A stretch of 64,000 nt of DNA from NCBI GenBank assembly GCA_963575745.1, contig CAUYUJ010012202.1, positions 371,001 through 435,000 on the forward strand. Reading direction: 5' to 3'. Origin of the DNA: Prorocentrum cordatum (Eukaryota > Sar > Dinophyceae > Prorocentrales > Prorocentraceae). The notes under the pieces were generated by a model. It worked only from the letters and a program-made list of their open reading frames with translations. It was not told the DNA's origin and did not search any database. Below, piece after piece: positions 50,954 through 61,222 of the stretch; position 1 is the stretch's first letter, and every line of letters begins with the position of its first letter. The position numbers and the translations under genes were made by a program.

Positions 50954-51867
50954 ATGGCTGATTCTCAGTATCAGGGCCTGACTGATTCTCTCGCGGGAGA
51001 GAGAGCTCGCCGAGGATCCCCAAGGAGGGTTTCCATCATTGCAGTTCCACGGCCAGGGTGGCCATACCCTACCGCAGTTCAACCATCGCGACTTCTTAGT
51101 CTTGGAGGATACACAGCAGCCAACTCCCTTGCGCGTGATAGGCAAGGCGGCGCATCGCTCGGTGGTTGACAAGACGACCGTCGAGGTCCTCGACGATTCC
51201 GCCGATGATCGGCCGGCAGCCGCCAAGTCGCCGCCACCGCCGGCGACGAAATCACCGCCGCCGATGCCAGCCACTCAGTCGCCGCCGCAGGTAGCCGCGG
51301 CGGCCGCTAAGCCTAAGCCGCTGACGCCGCCGCCGACGCCGGCGACGGCCGCCGCGGCGCAGGCGTCGGGCCCGGGGGCGCGGCGCCAAGGCCGCCGTCG
51401 GTGACAGCCGCGTCGCCGGCGCCGCCGGCGGTGATGCCATCGCCGCCTTCAGCAGCGACGGCGGCCCCAGGCCCAGCGCCCTTGCCGCCGCCCGATGGGG
51501 CCGAGCAGCGGGAGCTGCTGAAGCGTTTGCCCCTCGTCAGCAGCGGGGCATCGGCGGCGGCGGGCCCAGCGCCGCGGGCACCGCCGGTGGCGATGGGCAG
51601 GAAGCGCTGTGCCAGCGACGAGGAGAAGCAGCTGGCCAAGACGGCGGCGAAGCTGATCCGCGGTGAGCCTCGCGAGAGGCGCGCCGCCAGGCCACCCGCG
51701 TCTGCGACGCGCGCAAATCCATGCCGCACAGTGTCCGCGAGGTGTTTCGCATGCTGTGGCAAGATAACGTCCGTGAAGGTTTCGTCGATGGCTCGAAGAA
51801 CGTCGTCTTCTCTGTGAACTACAAGATCGAGGGGAGGCAGGAGCCCATCGGAGACCAGCAGTATTGA
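50954..51867 (+). pseudogene. P3, unrecognised gene with Pro/Ala-rich middle, frameshifted
   Basis: ATG at 50,954 gives MADSQYQGLTDSLAGE. Phase then slips in a GA run (50,996-51,005) and continues LAEDPQGGFPSLQFHGQGGH, PQFNHRDFLVLEDTQQPTPL and KAAHRSVVDKTTVEVLDD. A Pro/Ala-rich linker (51,220-51,480) follows; a second phase change near 51,400 leads to QRELLKRLPLVSSGASAAAG and GRKRCASDEEKQLAKTAAKL; a third near 51,680 leads to ARKSMPHSVREVFRMLWQDN and NVVFSVNYKIEGRQEPIGDQ, ending at TGA 51,865-51,867. The ends are well-formed protein, the middle is low-complexity. No family is recognised. With its spliced-leader relic, this looks like a retroposed copy that has begun to decay. Confidence 0.55.
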
Positions 51868-52680
51868 TTGCGGCATCGAGACGGGGAGCGGCTACATCAG
51901 ATAGCGCAGTAGTGCACGGAGTGCCAGACGCGCGCGTCCGCGGCAACGAATTATTTGATCGTGTTGGTTAATCTTTCATGTTGCATGCAGCGTGCGACGT
52001 ATAGTTTGACATCCTCTGCCGCTGAGCGGCGCGGCGAACCAGGTGACGGGAGATAATGTGACACCGCCAGAACCATCTCATCCTCATTATCATCATCGTC
52101 ATCATCATCATAATCATCATCATCATCATCACCATCATCATCATTTCCATCCTCATCATCACCATCGTCAACATCACCATCATCACCATCAACAGTCTCG
52201 CGCCCCCTAGCCTTCCAAGCCCCGGGGGCGCAACAAGCAACGACTCAGCAACAAGCAGCAAACGATGCGCGAGTTAACGTTCTGTCTGACTATGGTCGAA
52301 GTTTGGGCAATCTTATGCAATCCTGGGCCATCGCGCGTGCCATCTTGGGCCCTCTCTCGGAGCCATCTTGGGCCATCGTGGACGCTCTAACCCCGCGCGG
52401 CAAACGCCCCAGAACACCTCGCGGAGGGCCGGGGGAGAGCGAATGCGCTTTGGGGGAGGAAAGAAGGAACTCGCCAAACCACCTGCGCCCAAAAGGCTGG
52501 TGGGATTCATGACGGACCCCAAACAGTGGATTCCTACGGGCAGGCCCGCAAAGAGTAATGCGAGTGGACCCCGAACAATTCTTGCCGGCGTGTACACCAT
52601 GCAGTGCATCAAACGGGCAACATACAACAAACGACAAACGGACAAACGAACAAACGAGCAGCAGCAGCAGCAGCAGACAC
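51868..52680. other. Intergenic region with ATC microsatellite
   Basis: ATC/CAT triplets run from about 52,078 to 52,192; the rest is unique sequence without motifs. The words GCCATCTTGGGCC and CCATCTTGGGCCATCG at 52,340-52,376 repeat twice but have no evident function. Confidence 0.55.
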
Positions 52681-52702
52681 ATCACAGCAATACTGGCTCA
52701 AG
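52681..52702 (+). other. Doubtful spliced-leader relic upstream of P4
   Basis: The last eight bases, GGCTCAAG, are identical to the end of the spliced leader, and 15 of 22 positions match overall (AGCAATACTGGCTCAAG). It is on the P4 strand, 48 bases before its start codon. The position is right but the match is weak enough that chance is possible. Confidence 0.3.
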
Positions 52703-52749
52703 CAACCAAGCGAGCTGCGATAGTCGTCTGACTGCAGGGTCAGCGACTT

Positions 52750-53559
52750 ATGTCGACTCTCATTTCAGGGTCCAACATCTCCTCTGTTGACACAGTGATG
52801 TGCTTTTGTGCATCTAAGGACGCATGGATCCGCATCAGCGCCCCTCGGGGAACGAACCCAAACTACCCGGATGGGGTCGAGGTTGGCAAGGTCGCGCAGG
52901 CCATCAAGGAGGACATCTCGTGCTACATTATTACCGCGCTCTTCGTCTACCCAATTCGCGACGGGGCCTCGCCGAACGACGCGGATAATTACGATCCGCC
53001 GGGCGAGCCCAGCGGCGTGAGCCCCCTCTGGGACGAGTGCGTCGTCCACAAAGGGACTCGCCTGTACATCGCCACCGCGAAGTTCGTGTCCGTGGGCAAC
53101 TCGCCGCTGTCCCCGACCTCAGACGTCGCTGGAGTTGACGTCGAGCCGTACCTGACGTACCGGGTCTGCATCCAGGATCTGCTCAAGTGGGACACGATAT
53201 GCGTGCCCAACCCAGCCTTTGTCCTTGCGGAGACCCCCGCAGCGCTGGACTTATGCACTTCAGCACTGATCTTCAAGACGCGCTTGATGTCAACCCTGGG
53301 CCGCCCGAAGAAAACCGTGAACACTCTTCTCCTGTGCAAGAACAGCAAGGGCTACGCGAAAGGGGATCGTATCAGCCACAATCGGGCCTTATGGCCCAAC
53401 CCGCGGTTCTACGTCGTGCTCAATCCATCTGCGGAGCCCTGGAGGTGCTTCAATGATAAGGCGGCTTCTTGCCGCTGGCCTTCGCCGGAGGAGGGTGACG
53501 ACGATTTCTGCTGCGACCCAGGCTGGGCGGACAATGCTGATGACGCGCCTGCTGCTTAA
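52750..53559 (+). CDS. P4, unrecognised intact ORF
   Basis: An uninterrupted 269-codon frame, ATG at 52,750 to TAA at 53,557-53,559. Even hydrophobic spacing suggests a folded, beta-rich protein: VDTVMCFCASKDAWIRISAP, EDISCYIITALFVYPIRDG, GTRLYIATAKFVSVGNSP, PYLTYRVCIQDLLKWDTICV and PRFYVVLNPSAEPWRCFND. The C-terminal 35 residues are acidic with a Cys pair (DDDFCCDPGWADNADDAP). There is no signal peptide or membrane segment. I recognise no family. It is the last gene of the plus-strand cluster and the only one besides the methyltransferase with no frameshift. Confidence 0.6.
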   Translation: MSTLISGSNISSVDTVMCFCASKDAWIRISAPRGTNPNYPDGVEVGKVAQAIKEDISCYIITALFVYPIRDGASPNDADNYDPPGEPSGVSPLWDECVVHKGTRLYIATAKFVSVGNSPLSPTSDVAGVDVEPYLTYRVCIQDLLKWDTICVPNPAFVLAETPAALDLCTSALIFKTRLMSTLGRPKKTVNTLLLCKNSKGYAKGDRISHNRALWPNPRFYVVLNPSAEPWRCFNDKAASCRWPSPEEGDDDFCCDPGWADNADDAPAA

Positions 53560-54249
53560 TTGGCTAAGCCAGTGCTGACCTGCGCAACAGGCGCGGTCAA
53601 TAATCTTTGCTGTAAGAGCTCCTCTGCGGGATGACGCCTGCCGAACCTACTAGAGCTCAGCTCAGCACGACGTTGCTTCTGCAACGCCGATGCCTCAGCG
53701 AATGAAAAACGCATCGTCAATCCTCCTCGCATCATCCTCCGCTATTTCCCCTCGCCCGCCCTCCGCGACGATAACGACGCCACGACGATAACGACGATGA
53801 CGACGACGCGAGGGACAGCGAAATATTGGGAGAACGGATGGGGGCGGATGAGGAGGCGGCCGGCGGCCGGCGGCCCGCGACCGCCGCCCGCCTTATTTCG
53901 TGTTCACCTTCGCTGCGCAGGCTGCGACGCGGCGCGCCACCCCGCCGCGCGCCGCCAAGGGTTGTCGTCATCGTCGTCGTCGTCGTAATCGTCGTCGTTT
54001 TGCATTCCCGCTCCCCTCCATCCCCCCTTCCCTGCGCCCTCGCCTTGTGAATCGTGCCCCTGTGCCCGCTCCGATTTCCACCTTTCCCCCCCCCCCCCCA
54101 CCTTTCCCCCCGCTCTCCTTCCCCTCCCTCGACGTCGGCGCAGTGGGGGTCGAGGTCCCCGCGACGAGGCGAGATCCCGAGATGAAACTGAGGAGGGCCA
54201 GGAAAAAACGCGACATGATGCATGCTTCGTAAATGCCTCGCGAAACCAA
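53560..54249. other. Intergenic region between the plus cluster and LINE-B
   Basis: No gene. A GAC/ACG run lies at 53,765-53,812, the second copy of the 40-base dispersed repeat at 53,891-53,931 (CTTATTTCGTGTTCACCTTC, then GCTGCGCAGGC), a GTC run at 53,967-53,990 and poly-C at 54,088-54,101. Plus-strand genes to the left and minus-strand LINE-B to the right converge here. Confidence 0.55.
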
Positions 54250-55077
54250 CTAGACATCGCGCGATAACCAGTGCCCCCACCGCGCACCCTGGGCGCGTCT
54301 TCTACGCGCGCATGGCAAAATCATGCGTAGTTGGGACTTCATGGACCTCTCAAGTGCTGGGGATGGGGGCGCGTAGTGGGCGGGGTAGGGGATCAGGGAG
54401 GCGACGCACGCGTGCCGCGCCGCCGCTCTCCGTCCGGGCGAGGCGCGTGCGTCGTAGAGCGCGAGGGTGCTGGACCGCATCTTACTCATGGCCTTTCCCC
54501 AGGCGCCAGTGATCATAGCGTCCACTTGCGCGGGCGTCATGGCCCCCCGCGGTGGCGCAATGTCAGCCAGCGTGCGTGAGACCACTGCTGCGCCCAGGCA
54601 CGGCCATTGTGACCTGACGCACGACGAACCGAACGGAGAGTGTGTCATGATTCGCCTCCACCAGGCGTGGTTGACGGCTGGGGCAAGGGCAGTCTTGAAC
54701 GCGCACGCACGCCCCTCATGCCAGATCCAGGCGTCCTGGGCGCCGCTTGGGCCGAGTTCGCGGGCAAGGATCCTCCTTGTCAACTCCGGGGTAAGGCCAA
54801 TCACCGCCGGTGCTCCGCTGGAATGACGTCTAATCTGCGCAGGGAGGGATGCACAGGCCCGCCGCAGATTGTCCGGCGCCGTTGGGAGCACGAGCCCCCG
54901 GCACGCATGTACGTCGACGCAGAGTCCAGCCACGTGCGAGGCCCACGGAAGCAGGATGGAGGTGCGCAGGGCCTGCTCGGCGGTGGTAAGAAGTGCTGCC
55001 GGTCGCCCACGTAAGGCGGGGCATCTGTCCCTGGTGGCGGCAGAAGTTGCCTCAATGACGGGGTCGTATGCCATGCG
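54250..55077 (-). pseudogene. LINE-B, C-terminal half of RT and tail
   Basis: Continues the RT after an in-frame TAG (55,078-55,080) that probably replaced a Trp codon. It starts MAYDPVIEATSAATRD, as expected after motif B. Motif C is disturbed: a short stretch at about 54,995-55,025 reads YVGD in the neighbouring phase, bounded by what look like one-base insertion and deletion events, with the second metal-binding Asp kept and the first replaced by Gly. The original phase resumes with AALLTTAEQALRTSILLPWA, GHVAGLCV-like residues, RRILARELGPSGAQDAWIWH and FGSSCVRSQWPCLGAAVVSR, and ends at ARWGHWLSRDV (TAG at 54,250). The C-terminal ~200 residues correspond to the thumb and connection region. 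Inactive as read. Confidence 0.65.
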
Positions 55078-57267
55078 CTACAGGAGGGGGGAGGCGGTGC
55101 CTCCCATGCCGATGGAACGAAGTGGCCGCCTCCCGGGTCCGGCGTAGGCGCCTTTGCGCGTCTGCACGCGTCTATGCTCGATGAGGGCCATGAGGGCGTG
55201 CCTGAGCCAGGTTGGTAGCCTCCAGCGCCGTAGTAGCTCCTCTACCCACTGGAGTGACAGTCTCTCGAACGCTTTGCTCTGGTCGGCAAATAGCGTCGCC
55301 GTGGCGGTGGACGGTGAGGCCACCGCCGCTGCTTCCTTGATGTAGGCGTCGACCAGGGGGTCGTAGTCTCCCAAGGAATGGTTCCAGGCAGCGCCAGGGG
55401 GGGGGAGGGCGGGCACCTTGCCGAGGTGGTCGGTGGCTGCAGTGATGTTGGGCCCGCACTGTCCACCTCCCTTGGCTGCTTGGTCTCCTGTAAGTTGGGG
55501 CTCGATCAGCGGCCCGAGAAGGTCAGCCAGGGACGCGCCGAGTAGGCGACGCATGCAGGTAGGCAGCTGCAGGGGGCGCAGGTCGTTGGGGCGCTCGGCG
55601 TCAGGGATCTTGAGTATCCACGCTAGGAGGTCCACGGATGGGCCGAGGACTTGCTCGAGGCGCCTTGGGTCCACGTGGGCGATGTGCCAGGCCTGGGCCA
55701 GGAGGCAGGCGACGAATCTGGAGCCTGGGTGGCATGCTTCATATGGTTCTCCGTCGATGCCAGGTGCGCCCCCTGCTGGGTTCAAAACGAGGGCGGCTAG
55801 TCGTCCCCACCGCAGTGTAGGGAGGTCCGGTAGGTGAGTCGTGCGTCCACCCGCGAAGTAGGAGTCCAAGAGGCGAGTGCAGGCTGGCGGCACGGGTGGC
55901 GCCGATTGCCAAATGCCCGCTCGGCTGTTCCATAAGACCTTCTCCATCTTGGGGGCGCTGTCGTGCCAGCGGTCATCGGGTCCTCGCGCTCCTCTTAAAG
56001 AGTGCGGCTTCTTGAATATCTCCCGACCAATCCGGTAGTGCGGGGCAAGCTGGGACCTCTCCACACCAGCGCCGCGTTGCCACGGAGTTAGCTGGGCTGC
56101 CCGTCGTTGGGTCTGGTCCGCGCGCCATCTGGTCTCCCACGCGGCCGCCTCGCCGGGTGATAAGTCGCTGCCGTTCCATCCTGCGCTTGTCAGCCATGCT
56201 GCCAGGGGCCCGGTCGGTCTGAACGACGCGGTGCCGGTTGCGGCTCTTCGCATCTGCGCGCCCATCATGGGGGCCAGGCGCCGTCTGACCCAATATTTCC
56301 ACCAGGAAGCGATCATGGCGCTGAGGGCGTCGCGCCCGTGCTCGGCCAGTGCGTCGATTAGGGGCGGTGCGCGGTCCGTGACGGGCGGGGTGGGATCGTC
56401 GTGGCTGTCGTCTTCGTGGTTCGGGTCATGTCTATCGTCGGCTGGGTGTTCGTCGGGGAGGCAGCCAGGGGGGGCAGGCCGGGTCCAGTCGCTGGGCTGC
56501 GCGAGGCCAGTCAGGTTCACTTGCGGTACCTGAAACATCATGTCCAAGATGTTGCAGCGTCGCCGCAGGTCGTCGTGCGCCTCCCCCGGGAGCGCTTTGT
56601 AAGCCCAAGGTGTGAGCACGTCACATCTCTTGACTGCAGGAAGTGAGAACGGGTCGGCGTAAATCAAGGCGTGATCGGACAGTGATGCTTCCCAGGCCTT
56701 TGAGGTGCGATATGATCCCGCCACCGAGGCTGGACAGGCGAAGGTGTCGATCTGCGACACGCCGCTAGCACTAATGCGGGCGGGGCCGTCGGCGGGGGCT
56801 GGGTGGGAGGCGTGTCGTGTCTGTTCAGCATGGAGACCCATGAGGCGACGCCCCCAATCTCACCGTCTCGCGGGCCCTGCCATTCCATGTTGATGTCTCC
56901 CCCCCAGTAGGTGTGAACATCGTTTGGTTCGGCGAGGGCGGCCTTGCTTGCGCATGGTGGCAGAAATGGCGCACCCGGGGACCAGGGCGGTGGAGTCGAT
57001 GAGCTCGTATTCTTGTGATAAAGTGATGGCGGCTCCCCCGGCCCATCCGCCGCCTGGCCCCGGGTAGGCCGAGGACGCTACCGCGCGTCTTGCGGGGAAC
57101 ATGGTCTTCCACACCCCCACATCGTGGTCGGACCAGTGCGTCTCCTGCAGTAGGGCAATGCGCCTGTGGGCGGACGCCTTGGTGATGGTGGCCAGTTTGA
57201 CTTGGCTCTTGTGTGCTATGGTGCTGCGTAGATATCGAACGTTCCACATGAGGAAAGGCGGCAGCAT
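55078..57267 (-). pseudogene. LINE-B EEP endonuclease and N-terminal half of RT
   Basis: The endonuclease begins in frame 56860-57267: FLMWNVRYLRSTIAHK, SAHRRIALLQETHWSDHD (catalytic Glu), GGWAGGAAITLSQEYELI and STALVPGCAISATM. After phase changes near 56,880 it continues INMEWQGPRDGE (GDINxxW box) and, in frame 55078-56841, SGVSQIDTFACPAS and KAWEASLSDHALIYADP (final SDH motif). The same frame then carries the RT: NPAGGAPGIDGEPYEACHPG, NDLRPLQLPTCMRRLLGAS, motif A ATLFADQSKAFERLSLQWVE and motif B LRSIGMGGTASPLL, ending at TAG. Order and motifs are typical of LINE ORF2. The endonuclease nicks the target and the RT copies the RNA from the nick. One nonsense codon and one or two frameshifts inactivate this copy. 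Confidence 0.75.
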
Positions 57268-57548
57268 GGAGTTGCGGGCGGCGGCCAGGGCTCGGCGGAG
57301 GTCGTCAAGGCAAGAATAATGCTGCCGGCATCACTCGTCCCAAGTCGTCCGCCTTGGGATGGGGTTGTTGTTAAGGAGAGACCACAAGGTGCTCGGGCAT
57401 CGCACCGGGGGGAGATCGGCCTCTGCTAGGGCTGCTCTGAGCGAGGCGCTCGCTACGTGCCGCGCGCCGCTTCGTTTCCCGGGAATGAGGGGGCCGAGCG
57501 GCGGGGAGCCAATCGCTGTGTGCACGGGGCGGGCTCCCCATTGGGAGT
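57268..57548 (-). other. Region between LINE-B ORFs
   Basis: A short frame, 57331-57525 (ASLRAALAEADLPPVRCPST and LWSLLNNNPIPRRTTWDE), fills the gap between the stop of the upstream ORF at 57,549 and the EEP start. It may be the beginning of ORF2 in another phase or a small inter-ORF peptide. Confidence 0.3.
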
Positions 57549-59051
57549 CTAGGGGCTCCCTAACATGCGGCTGACAGGTCCACGCAGGTCGCCGTTCCGG
57601 ATCATGTGCGCCGCGACGTCGCCCCGAAATGGGATTCGCACCAGGATTGCAAAGGGCTTGTTCCTGCGCGCTTCTGCGTGCAGTCGGACGAAGATTTCCG
57701 CCAGCTGTTGCGGGTTGGAGGGCGTCCGTTTAGGTGCCTCACTGGTGCGGAGCCATTCCTTCAGGAGGGTAGTTTGCCGGCGTTGCAGACATCGGGGGTC
57801 GAAGTGCGCGCCGACAGCGTCGTGCAGCTGTCGCCCCTCAAGTCTGAAGGCAGCCAGGTATGCCTCCAGCCCAATGGCCCGGGCGCGCTCGTGCTCGTTC
57901 GGTGGGCGTAGTCCGTGCGCCCGTCCGTGTTGCATGAGCCATCTGCCCCACGCGGCCACAGTGGCCTCGTGGGCCCTCGATTCCCTTTCATTGCCTGCGC
58001 AGACGAGTTGGAAGCCCGCCCGCACCCCTCTCCACTCATCCTCCCATGCGTCCAGGATGTTTCGGATGCGTGTCTTGACCGCTTCCAGGCTGCCCAGGAG
58101 CCAGCGTTGTTCGCGATCCAGGTCGTGGAGCAAGTGGCGCAATCCAGTCTGGTACATGCTGGGCAGAATCTCGTCTTGGTCTCCGCGTGACCGCGTCCAG
58201 GCGGGGGCGATTCCGTCGCGCCGGAAGGCCTATCTGGGCTCCCAGGGTGGGGCGATCCTCTGTGTAGCCTGTAGGTCGTCTGGTTGCGATGGAGGGAAGT
58301 ACGCCAAACAGGTCCGCTGCCGTGGTCCAGGTGCACAGTTTGTGACATTCATGACCTCCGCGCTGCCTGCGGGTAGGTTGCCTAGTGCCTCTCGCATGCT
58401 ATCGCCGTGCGCCCCCTGCATTGGGTGAACGTTTTCACAGACAACGTGAACGTAGATGTCGTCACGTCGTCTGGCGGCATAATGCAAGGCAAGAGGCACA
58501 GCGAAGAAGTGCCACGACGCACGCCCGGCCAACCCATCCCACCCCCCCTGAGTCCCGGCCCTGGAGAGATTGTTGCACGGGCTGCCAGCCGCCACCAGCA
58601 GTAGGCAGTGTGCAGGAAGCGAATCGATGAAACAGTCCCACCGGGAGGTGCCTTCGGGGCCTTGCATGAACAGGTCCCACACATCGTGCGACAGCCAGGT
58701 TTGGGCGGGTCCTCCGTCATGGGCGCGTCTCCCGTTCGGGATGTGCCAGAGTTCCCCGACGCGTGCTGGGAGGTTTCTGTCGATCTCCACGTAGGCAGAG
58801 CTATGGGAGGCACAGGTGGCCCGCAGGTCTGCGGCCACTTGTCCTTGCGCCAGTCTCGCCGTGCCGATGCCGTCAAAGAGCGATGCGAGGGCGAACTTAG
58901 GCGTCCCAGGTGCTGCCGCGCTGCCGCGCTCACTAGCGGCGCCTGAGGAGCTGATGGCGCAGCGCGGTTCGCCTGCACCCAGCGAATGCTGCCGTTCACG
59001 TCGTCTGGGAACGCCATGGGCTGCACCCTGGTAATTACACCACACCGGCAC
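57549..59051 (-). pseudogene. LINE-B methyltransferase: DNMT3-like C5 domain plus helical tail
   Basis: Frame 58230-59051 has motif I FALASLFDGIGTARLA (residues ~53-68), an acidic motif II strand SSAYVEIDRNLPARVGELWH, motif IV VAAGSPCNNLSRAG with catalytic Cys ~159, motif VI VVCENVHPM with Glu ~206, and a motif VIII-like GPRQRTCLAYFPP. SLFDGI and SPCN-LS point to the DNMT3 group rather than DCM or DNMT1. Motifs IX-X and a target-recognition domain are not evident. An in-frame TAG at 58,230-58,232 separates the domain from a same-phase helical tail (RHLLHDLDREQRWLLGSLEA; RRQTTLLKEWLRTSEAPKRT) ending at 57,549. The N-terminal ~50 codons are in doubt: frame 58382-59026 (MQPMAFPDDVNGSIRWVQAN) looks more natural there, so a frameshift lies near 58,920. 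Confidence 0.72.
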
Positions 59052-61222
59052 GCGCCAGTCCGTCTACTGCGCTTGCAAAGGTATTATGGGTCCAGGTGTC
59101 CTCTCGGAGGTACGCGTGTATGAGCGGGTCTTGCGGAAATGCTGGAGCCACGCCTGTGTTCCGGTCGGTCGCGCGCTGCCAGGCGGCCATCAGCGCGTCG
59201 CGCACGTCTGGGGGGGTGGCCGTGGACGTGTCCGGATCGACGCCGGTTGTACTTTGGCGCTTCTGCCGTGGACCCGTTGATGGTGCACTGGTGCTGCTTC
59301 CTTGTCGGGGCCTTCTGGGCGCGGCGCTGCCATCGCCGGGGGTCTGGGCGATTTCCGCTGCTGGGGTCCTGCTGCACGGTTGGGGGGCAGGTGGGTCAGG
59401 CATGCCAGGATTAAGCGGAGGCCGGGGTGCGGTGGCGCCTCTCGTTGGGGCAATGGGCGGGACCATCCGGTGCCCCTCTAGCGCGGCTGGGGCATCTGCG
59501 CCCGCGGGGGGGCGCTGGCGGGCTCGGGGGTCAGTCGTGCGCGACCTTTGTCTCCTCCTGTCTGGGTTGGCGGGGGCGTCGCGCCCCGCTCGGCACTGTG
59601 CAGGAGGACTGCGTCCGCGCGGGGACCCCTGAGTACGTTGCGTGGTCTGGGCGCTCGGGGCCGCCTGGTTTCTCCCCTCACCGCCTGCGGGAGCGGGGCC
59701 TGCTGGTGCAGCAGCAGTGCTCCCGTCCTTCCCGCGCTGCTTCCTGTCTGCCGCCGGCGGGCTCGGTGTTGTGAGGCTCAGTGTGCATTCCCCCGTCGCC
59801 GTCGTTGGTAGGAGGACGATCTGGTGCTCGCTGTGGCTCCAGGCGGTCAGCCGCCCCTGGATCAGCGCGGTCGGAGGCGCTGCCGGCGCCTGGCCCAGTG
59901 ACTGCCTCGCCGCTCCCCTGTTCTCCTGCCCCTGCCGTGGTGCAGCTGGCGGCTTGTATGAGTCCTGCCCGGTTGGAGATTGCGGGGATGCTCGCAGCAA
60001 CCTCGGTGGCGTCTGTCAGGATCTGCGGGCCTCTTTCTGCCGCCTCGTGGAGCAGGCCGAGGCAGAGCGCAGGGTGGAGTGGGTCCATCGGTTGCGCCGG
60101 TCCCTGGCAGCCAAGCTGCCTTGCTCGCTGCCGTTGTCGAAGACAGGCGGAGTCCATTGCTAGAGCGCCGTTGACTCCGGCAGTGGAGACAGGGCTTACA
60201 ATCCCGAAGCGCGGTGGGGAACCTGGCAAGCACGCGGTGTTCCGCAGAGCCTCAAGCGCGTCAACTGCAGCTGGGTTGAGTCCATGCCATATGGTCCCTG
60301 CGCGAGCGCGCGATACGTCGGCGGACGTAACCCATATCAGCCATGTAAGCAGGTCGTGCCATGGCCCTCCTTGCCCTCTGTTCTCTGTGCCAATGATGGT
60401 GGCGGCTGTCTGATTGTCGCGGCGGTTGCTGAACAGCGCGGTGAGGGCATGTACTGTTTGACTTGTGAGTCTCTCCCAATCGGTTTCGAGTGATGGGTAT
60501 AAGCCAAACCCCGGCAGTCCAGGTGCGCCCCTGCATAACGGGTCGGCCGGGTTGGCTCCTTCCGCCAGTCCTTGCACCGCTCCGGCCATCGGTGGCGGAG
60601 GAGGGGTTTCGCTAACGCGCCCAGTAGTGGGTTGTACGCCTTCTCGGGCACGGGTGTCAGGTGCCCCCGGGCGGGGGGGGTTGTCGTCTGACAAAGCCGC
60701 TGGGGTGCGACTCCTTTCTGCGTCCCTGGTCTGCAGCTGTCCGTTCTCGGCGCGAGCTGTCGTTCTAGTGTCATGGGGGTCGGCGGGCGCTGCGGCGCCG
60801 TCGTCTGGGCCGTGGGCGGAGCTATCCGTGCCCGCGGCTGTGGCGTCCGCGGTGCTCTGACCGCCTGTCCCGTGGGTGATCGCTGCGCGTCGCTCCTGCG
60901 GTCGAGTCGCGCGTCGCGCGCGTGCCTGTTGTCGGGAGGGTGTTCGTTCATTCGTTCCCGCTCCGTTGGGCGTTCCTGGGTTGGGTCTCTGGTCGCCGGC
61001 ATAGGCAAGGGGGGCGTGGGCAGGCGTAGGGGGGGCTTGTAGGTTGGGGTGTGCGTTTGCGTTCACCTGCATGGGGTCGTCTGGTTCATCTCCTTCTGCT
61101 TCGCATCCCAGCTCCCTGCCTCTCGTGTTCCTTCCTGGCCCTCCGCGCTGCCTGTCTGCCGGGTGCTGGTGGTAGACCCGCTCCCACAGAGTTCCGAGAG
61201 CGTGATTGGCGCCCTCTGTCAA
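59035..61222 (-). pseudogene. LINE-B upstream ORF, middle part (unrecognised)
   Basis: Frame 59678-61222 (514 codons) starts with a Pro/Ala/Arg-rich disordered region of ~210 residues, then a folded stretch: PSLETDWERLTSQTVHALTA, GGPWHDLLTWLIWVTSADVS, NPAAVDALEALRNTACLPGS and LCLGLLHEAAERGPQILTDA. Frame 59035-60000 overlaps it and supplies the join to the methyltransferase (PPDVRDALMAAWQRATDRNT and DPLIHAYLREDTWTHNTFAS). A phase change near 59,800-59,900 is implied. The protein-like parts are conserved-looking but no domain is recognised. By position they may act as a Gag/ORF1 equivalent that binds element RNA; this is inference. Confidence 0.5.
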
